Assembly (NCBI GenBank): GCA_948465545.1
Contig: CAOJXO010000009.1
Coordinates: 1-46,097, forward strand
Direction of reading: 5' to 3'
Length of the DNA: 46,097 nt
Source of the DNA: an uncultured Bacillota bacterium
GTDB taxonomy: Bacteria; Bacillota; Clostridia; Christensenellales; UBA1242
Under the pieces are notes generated by a model, which made no database searches, had not been told where the DNA came from, and worked only from the letters and a program-made list of their open reading frames with translations. Every line of letters begins with the position of its first letter. Within the stretch, counting starts at the first letter, position 1. Shown in pieces: positions 9,340 through 17,768 of this stretch. Both the position numbers and the translations under genes were made by a program.

Positions 9340-9594
9340 TTACTTTCTAATTGACGAGTTGTTTTTTTTATTCCTATTTTCGCTCAATCCTAATAAATAG
9401 TCGCAAGATGTATTAAAATATTTTGCAAAACAGATTAAGTCTATCCAAATAGGTCTTTTTCCAGCCATCAACTTTTTTATTTGTTCAATTGACAAGGTTG
9501 TTGCCTGTGATATTTGAGATATACTAACATTGCTCTCTTTTATAAGTTGATTAATCCTTTTAGTAAAAATAGGTTCTGTTTTTTTGTATTTCAT
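9340..9594 (-). CDS. XRE-family helix-turn-helix regulator, 84 aa
   Basis: A compact Cro/CI-type DNA-binding protein. The helix-turn-helix is visible in ISQISQATTLSIEQIKKLMAGKR, about residues 25-48, and the usual XRE ending FAKYFNTSCDYLLGL follows. There is no effector domain, so it probably acts as a dimer through this domain alone. On the minus strand AAGGAGG lies just before the ATG at 9594. A possible promoter (TTATAC, 18 bases, TATAAA) lies further upstream near 9640-9680. It reads away from the deacetylase at 9761, which could be a target, but nothing shows this. Confidence 0.85.
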   Translation of the reverse strand: MKYKKTEPIFTKRINQLIKESNVSISQISQATTLSIEQIKKLMAGKRPIWIDLICFAKYFNTSCDYLLGLSENRNKKNNSSIRK

Positions 9595-9760
9595 ATTTTC
9601 CTCCTTCTATATTTAAGCAAACTAAAAATAAATATTTAATTTATATGCTAATTTGCTTGCTTTGTATAAGTTTATATGTTTTTTAAAAAAATGTCTTACG
9701 GCGAGCCGTATTTATTGACTTTTTGTAATATAAATTTTAGCCAGTACATATATTGTATCT

Positions 9761-10492
9761 ATGAAAAAGATACATTTTAAGGTTTTTACGTTAAGAAAGT
9801 CGATTGTAAATCTTTGCATTGCGGGCGTTATTATGCTTGTTGCAGTGGCGTCTATTATAGGTAGCAGTCTTGGTGTTGCCACAAGTGCGGTGAGTGGAGT
9901 GTACTACAATGGTGACACTTCTTCTAAGTATGTTTCCCTTATGATTAATGTTTATTGGGGCACTGAATATATGGACGATATGCTTAACACTTTGAAAGAA
10001 AAGAATGTTAAAACTACTTTCTTTATCGGTGGCACTTGGGCAGTACTTGAAGAGGATATGCTTAAACGTTTACAAGATGAGGGGCACGAACTTGCAAACC
10101 ATGGCTATCATCATAAGGATCATGATAAACTTTCAGAGGAAGATAACCGCAAGGAGATAGAAACCACCCATAAGATTGTTAAAGAACTTGTTGGCACAGA
10201 GATGACACTCTTTGCCCCTCCAAGTGGTGCATATAACAAAGTGACAGTAGATGTTGCTTCAAGTTTAGGGTATAAGACGATTATGTGGACACGTGACACT
10301 ATTGACTGGCGTGACCATAATGCAAAACTAATTGAGCAGAGGGCGACTAAAAATGCCAAGGGTGGTGACCTTATTTTGATGCATCCAACTAAAGAAACTG
10401 CTGAGGCACTTCCTAAAATTATCGATTATTTTCAAAGTAACGGCTTTGAACTTGTGCCAGTATCAACTAATATCGGGCAAGTGTCAGCATGA
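9761..10492 (+). CDS. NodB-fold polysaccharide deacetylase-like membrane protein, divergent active site
   Basis: An N-terminal hydrophobic segment (about residues 17-42) anchors or exports a NodB-fold domain. Motifs 2-5 of carbohydrate esterase family 4 are recognisable: HELANHGYHHKDH, FAPPSGAYN, TIDWRDH and LILMHPT. In motif 1, however, where active enzymes have TFDDG (or TFDISWG in PdaB-like proteins), this one reads LMINVYWG. The catalytic and metal-binding Asp positions are therefore Asn or hydrophobic. PdaB-like proteins act on peptidoglycan or spore cortex. This one may be an altered or inactive relative. No Shine-Dalgarno is visible; TATATT at 9749-9754 lies six bases before the ATG, possibly a leaderless start. 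Length is 243 aa. Confidence 0.8.
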   Translation: MKKIHFKVFTLRKSIVNLCIAGVIMLVAVASIIGSSLGVATSAVSGVYYNGDTSSKYVSLMINVYWGTEYMDDMLNTLKEKNVKTTFFIGGTWAVLEEDMLKRLQDEGHELANHGYHHKDHDKLSEEDNRKEIETTHKIVKELVGTEMTLFAPPSGAYNKVTVDVASSLGYKTIMWTRDTIDWRDHNAKLIEQRATKNAKGGDLILMHPTKETAEALPKIIDYFQSNGFELVPVSTNIGQVSA

Positions 10493-10517
10493 GTGCTGTT
10501 TTTATGCAATATTCGCT

Positions 10518-10553
10518 AAAAAATATCTCAACTTTGTTTGAGATATTTTTCTT
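10518..10553 (+). terminator. Rho-independent terminator
   Basis: AAAAATATCTCAA (10519-10531), loop around CTTTGT, TTGAGATATTTTT (10538-10550). A long AT-rich stem with a T tail after the deacetylase gene. Its 3' arm overlaps the -35 region of the ftsK promoter. Confidence 0.8.
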
Positions 10554-10565
10554 TTATGATATACT
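10538..10565 (+). promoter_or_regulatory. Putative ftsK-operon promoter
   Basis: TTGAGA (10538-10543) and TATACT (10560-10565) are 16 bases apart. The ribosome binding site AAAGGA (10615-10620) of the ftsK gene lies about 50 bases downstream. Confidence 0.55.
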
Positions 10566-10627
10566 TAAATTGGAAATAATGGAGAAATATAGTTCTCTTA
10601 CAAATCAAAGCGTAAAAGGATAAATAA

Positions 10628-13450
10628 ATGGCTATTTTTCAGGTTTCTAAGAAAAGTAATAATAAAAGTACTAAAAATATACGTAAAATTGTCGGCATAG
10701 TTCTTATTGCCCTTGCTTCTGTTTGCTTCTTGTTTTCGGTAACAAACCTTTGGCCTGGGTTTAAGTTTTTCTTAAAGGGCACTTTTGGGCTTTTTATTTA
10801 CCCACTTTCTATCTTGCTTATTATTGTGGCTCTTGCTCTTTTAAATAACAAAAAATATGTTATGTCAAAAAAATATGCGACATTTTTGACTCTCTCTATT
10901 CTCTTCTTACTTGCAATTATTCAATTAATCATTGTAGGGCCTGCTATGGACGGGGAAACACCTTTAAATTTTGGAGAGTACCTCTTACGTTCTTATAATT
11001 TTCAAAACACTGCTGGTGGAATTTTAATAGGATTTTTAACCACTTGTTTTGTTATGCTTTTGGGGCTTCCTGCTTCTTATATTATTTTTTCATTAGGACT
11101 AATTGTTAGTGTTGCTTTCTTTGTGGAAGAGTTTATTTCATCACGTAAAAATGTTAAAGGGACTTCACCTGTTAAGATTCAAATTAAAGAAAGAAAGATT
11201 GAAAAGAAAACCCGTGACAGTATAGTTAAACAGCCTAAGGAAGAAATCAATGTTGTTTTAAATGGACAGATTCAAGAAAACTTATCAAAAGAACAAATTG
11301 CAAAACAAAAACTTGGACTTCTTGGTAAAACTTCGGTAGAACCTGTACGTCATAATGAAATAAAGGTGCAAGAAGAGCCAGATGCGAAAGTTCCAACCAA
11401 CATGACTTTGAAAGAGTATTTGCTTTCTCCTCCAAAGGTTGACATGGATTCTTTTATGTCAAAACGTCCAAAGCAAACGCAACAAAGACCTCCTGTTGTT
11501 AATCGTCAAGAAATGAATACCGCTTTTGCTGAAATAAAGAACGACCAAATTAAACCTTCTCAATTTGTTTTTGAGGAGGAATATGGTGCATATAAAGAAC
11601 CTCAAAAGAGGGGCAACCTACCAGAAATTAAACCAGAAGAACTTGTGTCTGAGGCTGACGATATTATCCGTTCGGTTGTAGAAGAAGAATTGTCACAAAT
11701 GGAAATAGAGCCTGTTAAACCAGAGCCTACTCAGACCAACTTTGACCGCTCTGAAAGTTTTGATAGAAGCGATAGAACTTTTAATCGAAATGACTCACTT
11801 ATGAGAGAACGTAGTTTTGATAGGGGAATCAATCAAGCGTTTGACCGCAATGAGGCATTCTCTAGAAATGAAAATGTTGAAAGACCTCTTGAAAATCGTC
11901 AAGAAGAAAATATTGAACGTAAAAGCGAAATTTCACGTAGGGAAAGAAGGTTTGTTTCTCTTGATGACGATGATAATAAACCGAAGATTAAGCCTTATAA
12001 ATATAGTAAACCATCTATTGACCTTATAACAACTTCTTCGGACGACCTTTCAATTCTTAACGATGAAGTGCCTGCTAAGCGTGTTGCTCTTGAAAATGCT
12101 CTTGAAAAATTTGGTGTGCCTGCTAAGGTGCAAAGCGTTGTTATTGGGCCTACCGTTACACGTTATGAAATTGCAATGCCTGAGGGGATAAGTGTTAAGA
12201 AAATTCTTTCTCTTGACGCAGATATTGCTTATGCACTTTCTGCGAAAGGGGAAATCCGTATTGAAGCACCTATTCCTGGAAGAAGTATTGTTGGTATTGA
12301 AGTGCCAAATAATAAAGTGGCAAAAGTCAGCATAAAGGATGTCCTTCAATCAAAAGAGTTTACTATGAGCCCTTCTCCACTTGCATTTGCACTTGGTAAG
12401 GACATCACTGGTACTGTTAGGGTATGTAACCTTCAAAAAATGCCGCACCTTTTGGTTGCTGGTACTACTGGCTCTGGTAAGAGTGTTTGCCTTAACGCAA
12501 TTATTGTAAGTATACTTTACAAGGCTTCTCCAGAAGATGTTAAGTTTATTATGATAGACCCTAAACAAGTTGAACTTTCAATGTATGAGGGACTTCCTCA
12601 TATGGTTATACCTAAGGTTATCACCGACCCTGTTAAGACGGTTAACGCTCTGCAATGGGCTGTTGATGAAATGGAAAAACGTTTCAACCTTATCAGTGAA
12701 GCAAGGGTAAGAAATATTGACGAATATAATCGAATTGATGATGTGGTATCTGGCAAGAAAAAGAAAATGCCTTTCCTTGTTATTATATTTGATGAGTTTG
12801 CAGATTTCATGCTTGTTGCTAAGAATGAAATTGAAGATAAAATCAGACGTCTTGCTCAGAAAGCCAGAGCGGCAGGTATCCACTTAATCCTTGCAACACA
12901 ACGTCCTTCAACCGATGTTGTTACTGGTACTATTAAAGCAAACTTCCCAGGAAGAATTGCTTTCAAGGTTGCTGGAAGGGTGGACTCTGAAGTTATTATG
13001 GGGGCTACTGGTGCGGAGAAATTGCTTGGCTATGGTGATATGCTTTACAAACCTACAGATTCTTCTCCTGCACGTATTCAAGGCTGTTTCATTGATACTC
13101 CAGAAACTAAAGACATTGTAAACTTTATCATTGAAAACAATGAAGAATGTGTCGACGAAGAAGCAATGAACGCTATTAATTGCCCTGGCAAGAGTTCGGG
13201 TGGCGAAACTGGTGATAATGGTGGAATGGATCCATTATTACCTCAAGCACTTAAACTTTGCATTGATGCTGGTGTGGCTTCTACCACTATGGTTCAACGT
13301 AAACTTTCAATCGGATATCCACGTGCGGCAAGAATAATTGACCAAATGGAAGAGAGGGGATATATCTCTACTGCTGAAGGCTCAAAGCAACGTAGCGTTT
13401 ATACATCTATTGAAGAATACTATCAGATTTTCGGAGACGATTATGACTAA
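10628..13450 (+). CDS. ftsK: FtsK/SpoIIIE-family DNA translocase
   Basis: A membrane-anchored hexameric ATPase that pumps chromosomal DNA through the division or sporulation septum. About four membrane segments occupy residues 20-170. A long charged, low-complexity linker rich in FDR/ERS repeats spans about 180-470. The RecA-like motor has Walker A GTTGSGKS near residue 612 and Walker B LVIIFDEF near 717, with LATQRPSTDVVTG after it. A C-terminal winged-helix gamma domain (about 875-940) would read orienting DNA sequences. At 940 aa it is longer than B. subtilis SpoIIIE, mainly because of the linker. AAAGGA at 10615-10620 supports the start. It overlaps rimO by 8 bases. Which septum it serves cannot be told from sequence. 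Confidence 0.95.
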   Translation: MAIFQVSKKSNNKSTKNIRKIVGIVLIALASVCFLFSVTNLWPGFKFFLKGTFGLFIYPLSILLIIVALALLNNKKYVMSKKYATFLTLSILFLLAIIQLIIVGPAMDGETPLNFGEYLLRSYNFQNTAGGILIGFLTTCFVMLLGLPASYIIFSLGLIVSVAFFVEEFISSRKNVKGTSPVKIQIKERKIEKKTRDSIVKQPKEEINVVLNGQIQENLSKEQIAKQKLGLLGKTSVEPVRHNEIKVQEEPDAKVPTNMTLKEYLLSPPKVDMDSFMSKRPKQTQQRPPVVNRQEMNTAFAEIKNDQIKPSQFVFEEEYGAYKEPQKRGNLPEIKPEELVSEADDIIRSVVEEELSQMEIEPVKPEPTQTNFDRSESFDRSDRTFNRNDSLMRERSFDRGINQAFDRNEAFSRNENVERPLENRQEENIERKSEISRRERRFVSLDDDDNKPKIKPYKYSKPSIDLITTSSDDLSILNDEVPAKRVALENALEKFGVPAKVQSVVIGPTVTRYEIAMPEGISVKKILSLDADIAYALSAKGEIRIEAPIPGRSIVGIEVPNNKVAKVSIKDVLQSKEFTMSPSPLAFALGKDITGTVRVCNLQKMPHLLVAGTTGSGKSVCLNAIIVSILYKASPEDVKFIMIDPKQVELSMYEGLPHMVIPKVITDPVKTVNALQWAVDEMEKRFNLISEARVRNIDEYNRIDDVVSGKKKKMPFLVIIFDEFADFMLVAKNEIEDKIRRLAQKARAAGIHLILATQRPSTDVVTGTIKANFPGRIAFKVAGRVDSEVIMGATGAEKLLGYGDMLYKPTDSSPARIQGCFIDTPETKDIVNFIIENNEECVDEEAMNAINCPGKSSGGETGDNGGMDPLLPQALKLCIDAGVASTTMVQRKLSIGYPRAARIIDQMEERGYISTAEGSKQRSVYTSIEEYYQIFGDDYD

Positions 13451-14762
13451 AAATGAACTAATGATGAAAAAACTATCTGCTATATCCTTAGGCTGTGATA
13501 AGAATAAGGTCGGGCTTGAAAAAATGCTTGGCCTTGTTCAAGAGTACGGCATAGAGGTGGTTGCCGATGCGACGGAAGCTGACATTGTGATTGTTAATAC
13601 TTGTGCTTTCATTTTGCCAGCCGAAGAAGAAGCGGTTGAAACCATTATAGAGATGGAAGATTTACGTGAGAAAGGCGTGATTGAAAAACTTATTGTAAGC
13701 GGTTGTTTCCCAGAACGTCATGAGGGGATTAATGCGAGTTTCCCAAATGTTGACAAGTTTATGAAATTGCGTGAAAACGACAATATTATAAATATTATAG
13801 AAGAACTTTATGGTGTTGAAAAATCAAAGGTTAAACCTTCTTTAAATAGGGTGCTTACAAGCCCCAAATCATATGCATACTTGCGTATAGCAGACGGGTG
13901 TAATAATGTTTGTTCATTCTGCACCATTCCTAGAATACGTGGAAGATATAAATCTGTGCCAATGGAGGAACTTGTGCAAGAAGCAAAACTTCTTGTCGGA
14001 CTTGGTGTTAAAGAACTGATTTTAGTGGCACAAGATACAACACGTTATGGCGAAGATTTATATGGCAAAAACTGCCTTATAGAACTTTGCGAACGCCTTA
14101 CAAAAATTAAAGAATTAAAATATATTCGCATTCACTATTTGTATCCAGAAAAGGTGACTGACGAACTTCTTGAATACATTTTACATAACAAAAAAATGTG
14201 TAAATATTTGGATATTCCGCTTCAGCATATTGATAATGAAATCCTTAAAAATATGCGTAGAAAGGTGGATGAAGCGGAAACCCGTGCGTTAGTTGAAAAC
14301 ATAAAAACAAACTATCCAGAAATAAAGATTCGCTCTACATTTATAGTTGGCTATCCAGGAGAAACTGGAAAAGAATTTAAGAAACTTGTAAGATTCTTGC
14401 AAGAGGCAAAACTTGATTATGTTGGATTCTTTGCTTATTCAAAAGAGCCTAATACCGTGTCTTATTATCAAAAAGGGCAGGTTTCAAACTTTACTAAAAA
14501 GCGTAGACTTAAGAAGATTGAAAGGGTGCAAAATGACATCTTCTTAGAAAAAGCCTTGAATGAAATTTTACGTACATATGAGGTGCTTGTTGATAGATTT
14601 GATGAAACTACTGGCGAATATTTAGGCCACACACAGTTCCTCTCTCCAACAGTGGATTTTGGAATTAGGTTTGTTGATAATGGTCAAGTTAAAACGGGCG
14701 ATATTGTTAAGGTTAAACTTATTGACTTTGACGGAAGTGATTTTAAAGGGGAGGTATTATGA
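13443..14762 (+). CDS. rimO: Ribosomal protein S12 methylthiotransferase RimO
   Basis: RimO is a radical SAM enzyme that adds a methylthio group to a conserved Asp of ribosomal protein S12. The N-terminal MTTase domain has three cluster-binding cysteines in SLGCDKN, VNTCAF and VSGCFPE. The radical SAM motif CxxxCxxC is at Cys153, Cys157 and Cys160 (CNNVCSFC). A TRAM domain ends the 439 aa protein. The SLGCDKN signature separates RimO from MiaB, which is also present at 21259. The ATG at 13443 is chosen because GGAG lies at 13433-13436; longer in-frame starts would lie deep inside ftsK. It overlaps ftsK by 8 bases and pgsA by 4. Confidence 0.95.
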   Translation: MTKNELMMKKLSAISLGCDKNKVGLEKMLGLVQEYGIEVVADATEADIVIVNTCAFILPAEEEAVETIIEMEDLREKGVIEKLIVSGCFPERHEGINASFPNVDKFMKLRENDNIINIIEELYGVEKSKVKPSLNRVLTSPKSYAYLRIADGCNNVCSFCTIPRIRGRYKSVPMEELVQEAKLLVGLGVKELILVAQDTTRYGEDLYGKNCLIELCERLTKIKELKYIRIHYLYPEKVTDELLEYILHNKKMCKYLDIPLQHIDNEILKNMRRKVDEAETRALVENIKTNYPEIKIRSTFIVGYPGETGKEFKKLVRFLQEAKLDYVGFFAYSKEPNTVSYYQKGQVSNFTKKRRLKKIERVQNDIFLEKALNEILRTYEVLVDRFDETTGEYLGHTQFLSPTVDFGIRFVDNGQVKTGDIVKVKLIDFDGSDFKGEVL

Positions 14763-15634
14763 ATACACCAAATAAAATAACATTATCAAGGATTTTATTG
14801 ATTCCTCTTGTGATATTCTTTTATCTTGCAACTTTTGTTCCTTATGGCAAACTTATTGCAGGGCTTATCTTTGCAATCGCTTGCTTAACTGATTTTTTAG
14901 ACGGAAAAATTGCAAGAAAAACTAATCAGGTGACTGACCTTGGAAAGTTCTTTGATGCTATTGCAGACAAAGTGCTTATCATGACTGGTATGATTTTGGT
15001 TGTTGCTTTCCCTGTTGCAGGTGGCACTGCCATTGTAAATCCATTATGGCTTGGAATTGTTTGTATAGTTTTGATGCTTGCAAGGGAGTTTATTATCAGT
15101 GCACTCAGACAAATTGCAGCCTCAAAAGGCACAGTGCTTGCTGCTGATAAGGGTGGTAAGGTGAAAGCACTTTTCCAAGATGTTACAATTAATCTTTATA
15201 TATTCTATGCTTTCTTTATAGAGGAATTTTATCCTGTGGTTGACACTCCAAGAGGGTTTGAGGTGGCAAACAAGGTTATTGGCATTGTTTTAATGGTGCT
15301 TTTAGTTGTTTCTACTGTACTTACAATCACTTCTGGAATAAGTTATTTGGCAAGAAACAAACATGTTTTTGTAGATAAAAAAGAAGAGGTTTTACCACAA
15401 CTTGCTGTTGTTGAAGAAAAACCAGCAGAGCCTGTTGAAGTTGTAAAGCCAGTGGCAGAAGTTAAAGAAAAGCCTGCTTCAAAGGCAAAGAGTACAACAA
15501 AGAAAACTACAAGTAAAACTACTCGAAAAACCTCAACAAATACTAAGTCAAAAACTACAAAGTCAACTTCAAATAAAAAGAAAACAACAAAAGCAAAAAC
15601 GGCTTCAAAAACAAAATCGACAAAAGATAAATAG
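14759..15634 (+). CDS. pgsA: CDP-diacylglycerol-glycerol-3-phosphate 3-phosphatidyltransferase with basic tail
   Basis: PgsA makes phosphatidylglycerophosphate from CDP-diacylglycerol at the inner membrane, the first committed step to phosphatidylglycerol. The CDP-alcohol phosphotransferase signature is complete: D48-G49, A52-R53, G62, D66, D70. Several membrane helices fill residues 10-200. Normal PgsA ends near residue 190-200. Here about 65 further residues form a low-complexity tail made almost only of Lys, Thr, Ser and Ala (KSTTKKTTSKTTRKTS and similar), like a histone H1 tail. It overlaps rimO by four bases (ATGA), in the usual Firmicutes order toward cinA and recA. Confidence 0.93.
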   Translation: MNTPNKITLSRILLIPLVIFFYLATFVPYGKLIAGLIFAIACLTDFLDGKIARKTNQVTDLGKFFDAIADKVLIMTGMILVVAFPVAGGTAIVNPLWLGIVCIVLMLAREFIISALRQIAASKGTVLAADKGGKVKALFQDVTINLYIFYAFFIEEFYPVVDTPRGFEVANKVIGIVLMVLLVVSTVLTITSGISYLARNKHVFVDKKEEVLPQLAVVEEKPAEPVEVVKPVAEVKEKPASKAKSTTKKTTSKTTRKTSTNTKSKTTKSTSNKKKTTKAKTASKTKSTKDK

Positions 15635-15642
15635 GACAAAAT

Positions 15643-16647
15643 ATGGATTTTAGAATTTTAATTTTATCTGATAAATTACTCTCTGGACAACTTGATTTTA
15701 ATTTGCCAAATCTTTTATCATGCCTTGCAAAAAATGGCTCTAATGTAAATAGTATTATTTGCAATAGGTATGATAAAGAGTTGTGTAAAAATGAAATTTC
15801 AAATAATAAAGGGAATTTGATAGTTTTTACTGAAAATAAATTTATTGATGATGTTATTATTGATAATATTCAATCATTAGGTGGAAATAAACAGATGATT
15901 GACGACCTTGCAGTTGTTTTCAAGAAAGAAGACATTGTTAATATCTTTATCCCTATTGACATTGAAACATTAGTACTTCTTGATAAAATTTTGGCTGGCT
16001 TTAAGGACAGTGAACTTAAATATTGCAAGTTTCATTTGTTTGGAAAAAGCACCGAAGGGGTGGAAGAAGAATTGCAAAACCTTAACATTTCTGATTTAAA
16101 ATATAATGTACTTGGCGATAATCTTCTTACTGATATTTACGCCTCATATAAAGGTGCAAACAATCTTATAGACGACCACCAAGTGAAAATCGCAAGTTGT
16201 TTTAGGGATAATTTATATAGCGAAAATGACCTTGGTTTAAGTCAGATAGTGTTTGAGCTTTTAAGACTTAAAAACCTTAAAATTGCCATTAAGGAAGATG
16301 TGACAGGGGGAAAGGTACTGGCAAGGCTCAGCGAAGAGAATGTTAGATTTTCAGATGTGTTGAAGGCGGGGCAAGTATCAAATGCGATAGATACTATCGA
16401 CGCTGAAAAAATATATAATGATGCTTTTGATTATTTAAAGGACACCATTTCAGATGTTGTGCTTGAAATAAGCGGTAGGTTTGATGAAAGGGGACTTTCT
16501 TGCCTTATAGCGGTGGGCGATAAGAACTCAATCAATGTTTATAAGAATAGGTTTAATGCAAAACGCAAAGATTGCTTAGATATGGCAACCAACTGTGCCT
16601 TATTTCATTTAATGAAAAAATTAAGGCAAAATGATTTTGCTTTTTAG
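15643..16647 (+). CDS. Degenerate CinA-like protein
   Basis: Position between pgsA and recA, size (334 aa) and faint similarity identify a CinA relative. CinA normally joins an N-terminal MoaB-like domain to a C-terminal PncC domain that deamidates NMN. Here the N terminus keeps only a trace of the GTELLLGQ-like start (LILSDKLLSGQLDFN), and no GGLGPT signature is visible. The C-terminal AESCTGG motif reads IKEDVTGG near residue 220, which removes the catalytic Ser. I infer that it lacks both usual activities, yet the frame is intact. It lies 8 bases after pgsA and is probably co-transcribed with it. No other functional clue is present. Confidence 0.6.
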   Translation: MDFRILILSDKLLSGQLDFNLPNLLSCLAKNGSNVNSIICNRYDKELCKNEISNNKGNLIVFTENKFIDDVIIDNIQSLGGNKQMIDDLAVVFKKEDIVNIFIPIDIETLVLLDKILAGFKDSELKYCKFHLFGKSTEGVEEELQNLNISDLKYNVLGDNLLTDIYASYKGANNLIDDHQVKIASCFRDNLYSENDLGLSQIVFELLRLKNLKIAIKEDVTGGKVLARLSEENVRFSDVLKAGQVSNAIDTIDAEKIYNDAFDYLKDTISDVVLEISGRFDERGLSCLIAVGDKNSINVYKNRFNAKRKDCLDMATNCALFHLMKKLRQNDFAF

Positions 16648-16686
16648 CAAAATTTTGTTAAAATAACAATAAGAGGATATAAAGTT

Positions 16687-17703
16687 ATGGATAAAAAAGA
16701 TACAAAGAAAGATGCATTACAAGAGGCACTTCTTCAAATTGAAAAACAATATGGCAAGGGTGCTATTATGAAACTTGGCGAGCAGGAACATCAAAAGATT
16801 GATGTTATTCCTACTGGCTGTTTAACACTTGACATGGCACTTGGAATAGGTGGTATTCCACGTGGAAGAGTTATTGAAATCTATGGGCCAGAATCTTCTG
16901 GTAAAACTACGGTGTCACTTCATGTTATTGCAGAAGCTCAAAAACTTGGTGGTACTGCTGCTTTTATTGATGCTGAACACGCACTTGACCCAGATTACGC
17001 ACAAAAACTTGGCGTTGATATTAAGGAGTTATATCTTTCTCAACCTGATAATGGTGAACAGGCTCTTAACATTTGTGAAATGCTTGTAAAATCTAGTTCT
17101 GTTGATATTGTTGTTGTCGACTCTGTTGCTGCTCTTACACCTAAGGCTGAAATTGATGGCGAAATGGGTGATAGCCATGTTGGTCTTCAAGCCAGAATGA
17201 TGAGCCAAGCACTTAGAAAACTTACAGGTATAATCAACAAAAGCAATACTACCGTTATCTTCATCAATCAACTTCGTGAAAAGGTTGGTGTTATGTTTGG
17301 TTCTCCTGAAACAACTACTGGTGGTAAGGCACTTAAATTCTATGCAAGTATTCGTCTTGATGTAAGAAAGGTTGATACTATTAAAGATGGTGCAAATATT
17401 GTTGGAAACAGAACAAGAGTAAAGGTTGTTAAGAATAAACTTGCACCTCCATTTAAGACTGCTGAATTTGATATTATCTATGGTAAGGGTGTATCTCAGG
17501 TTGGCTGTCTTGTTGACCTTGCTGTTGAGGCTGGCATTATTAAGAAATCTGGTGCTTGGTTCTCTTATAACGATGAAAAAATCGGACAAGGTAAAGAAAA
17601 CACTAAGGACTATATTGAGAAGAATCCAGCACTCTTTGAAGAACTTATGGCAAAAGTTAAAGGACTTAATGTTCCAACAAGTGATGACGATATTGAAGAA
17701 TAA
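16687..17703 (+). CDS. recA: Recombinase RecA
   Basis: RecA forms ATP-dependent filaments on single-stranded DNA, catalyses strand exchange and triggers LexA-type cleavage in the SOS response. The 338 aa protein shows Walker [10 protein letters not shown] at residues 67-75, Walker B in [12 protein letters not shown], and the L2 loop segment [21 protein letters not shown]. It is slightly short because the acidic C-terminal tail is brief. AGAGGA at 16672-16677 is the ribosome binding site. I see no clear LexA box in the 39-base gap after the CinA-like gene. No terminator follows; the promoter of surface gene 1 starts 12 bases later. Confidence 0.98.
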   Translation: MDKKDTKKDALQEALLQIEKQYGKGAIMKLGEQEHQKIDVIPTGCLTLDMALGIGGIPRGRVIEIYGPESSGKTTVSLHVIAEAQKLGGTAAFIDAEHALDPDYAQKLGVDIKELYLSQPDNGEQALNICEMLVKSSSVDIVVVDSVAALTPKAEIDGEMGDSHVGLQARMMSQALRKLTGIINKSNTTVIFINQLREKVGVMFGSPETTTGGKALKFYASIRLDVRKVDTIKDGANIVGNRTRVKVVKNKLAPPFKTAEFDIIYGKGVSQVGCLVDLAVEAGIIKKSGAWFSYNDEKIGQGKENTKDYIEKNPALFEELMAKVKGLNVPTSDDDIEE

Positions 17704-17714
17704 TGCAAATTTGT

Positions 17715-17743
17715 TTGTGTTTTTATAGAAAATTGTCTATACT
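17715..17743 (+). promoter_or_regulatory. Promoter of surface gene 1
   Basis: TTGTGT (17715-17720), 17-base spacer, TATACT (17738-17743), followed by ATAACT and AGGAG at 17756-17760. The same boxes, spacing and flanking bases recur at the right edge of the window (46044-46094). Confidence 0.75.
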
Positions 17744-17768
17744 ATAACTCAATAAAGGAGAAAATATT

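Noticed and set aside
16648..16686. A LexA box upstream of recA
   Set aside because: No convincing GAAC-N4-GTTC-type palindrome was found in this gap.
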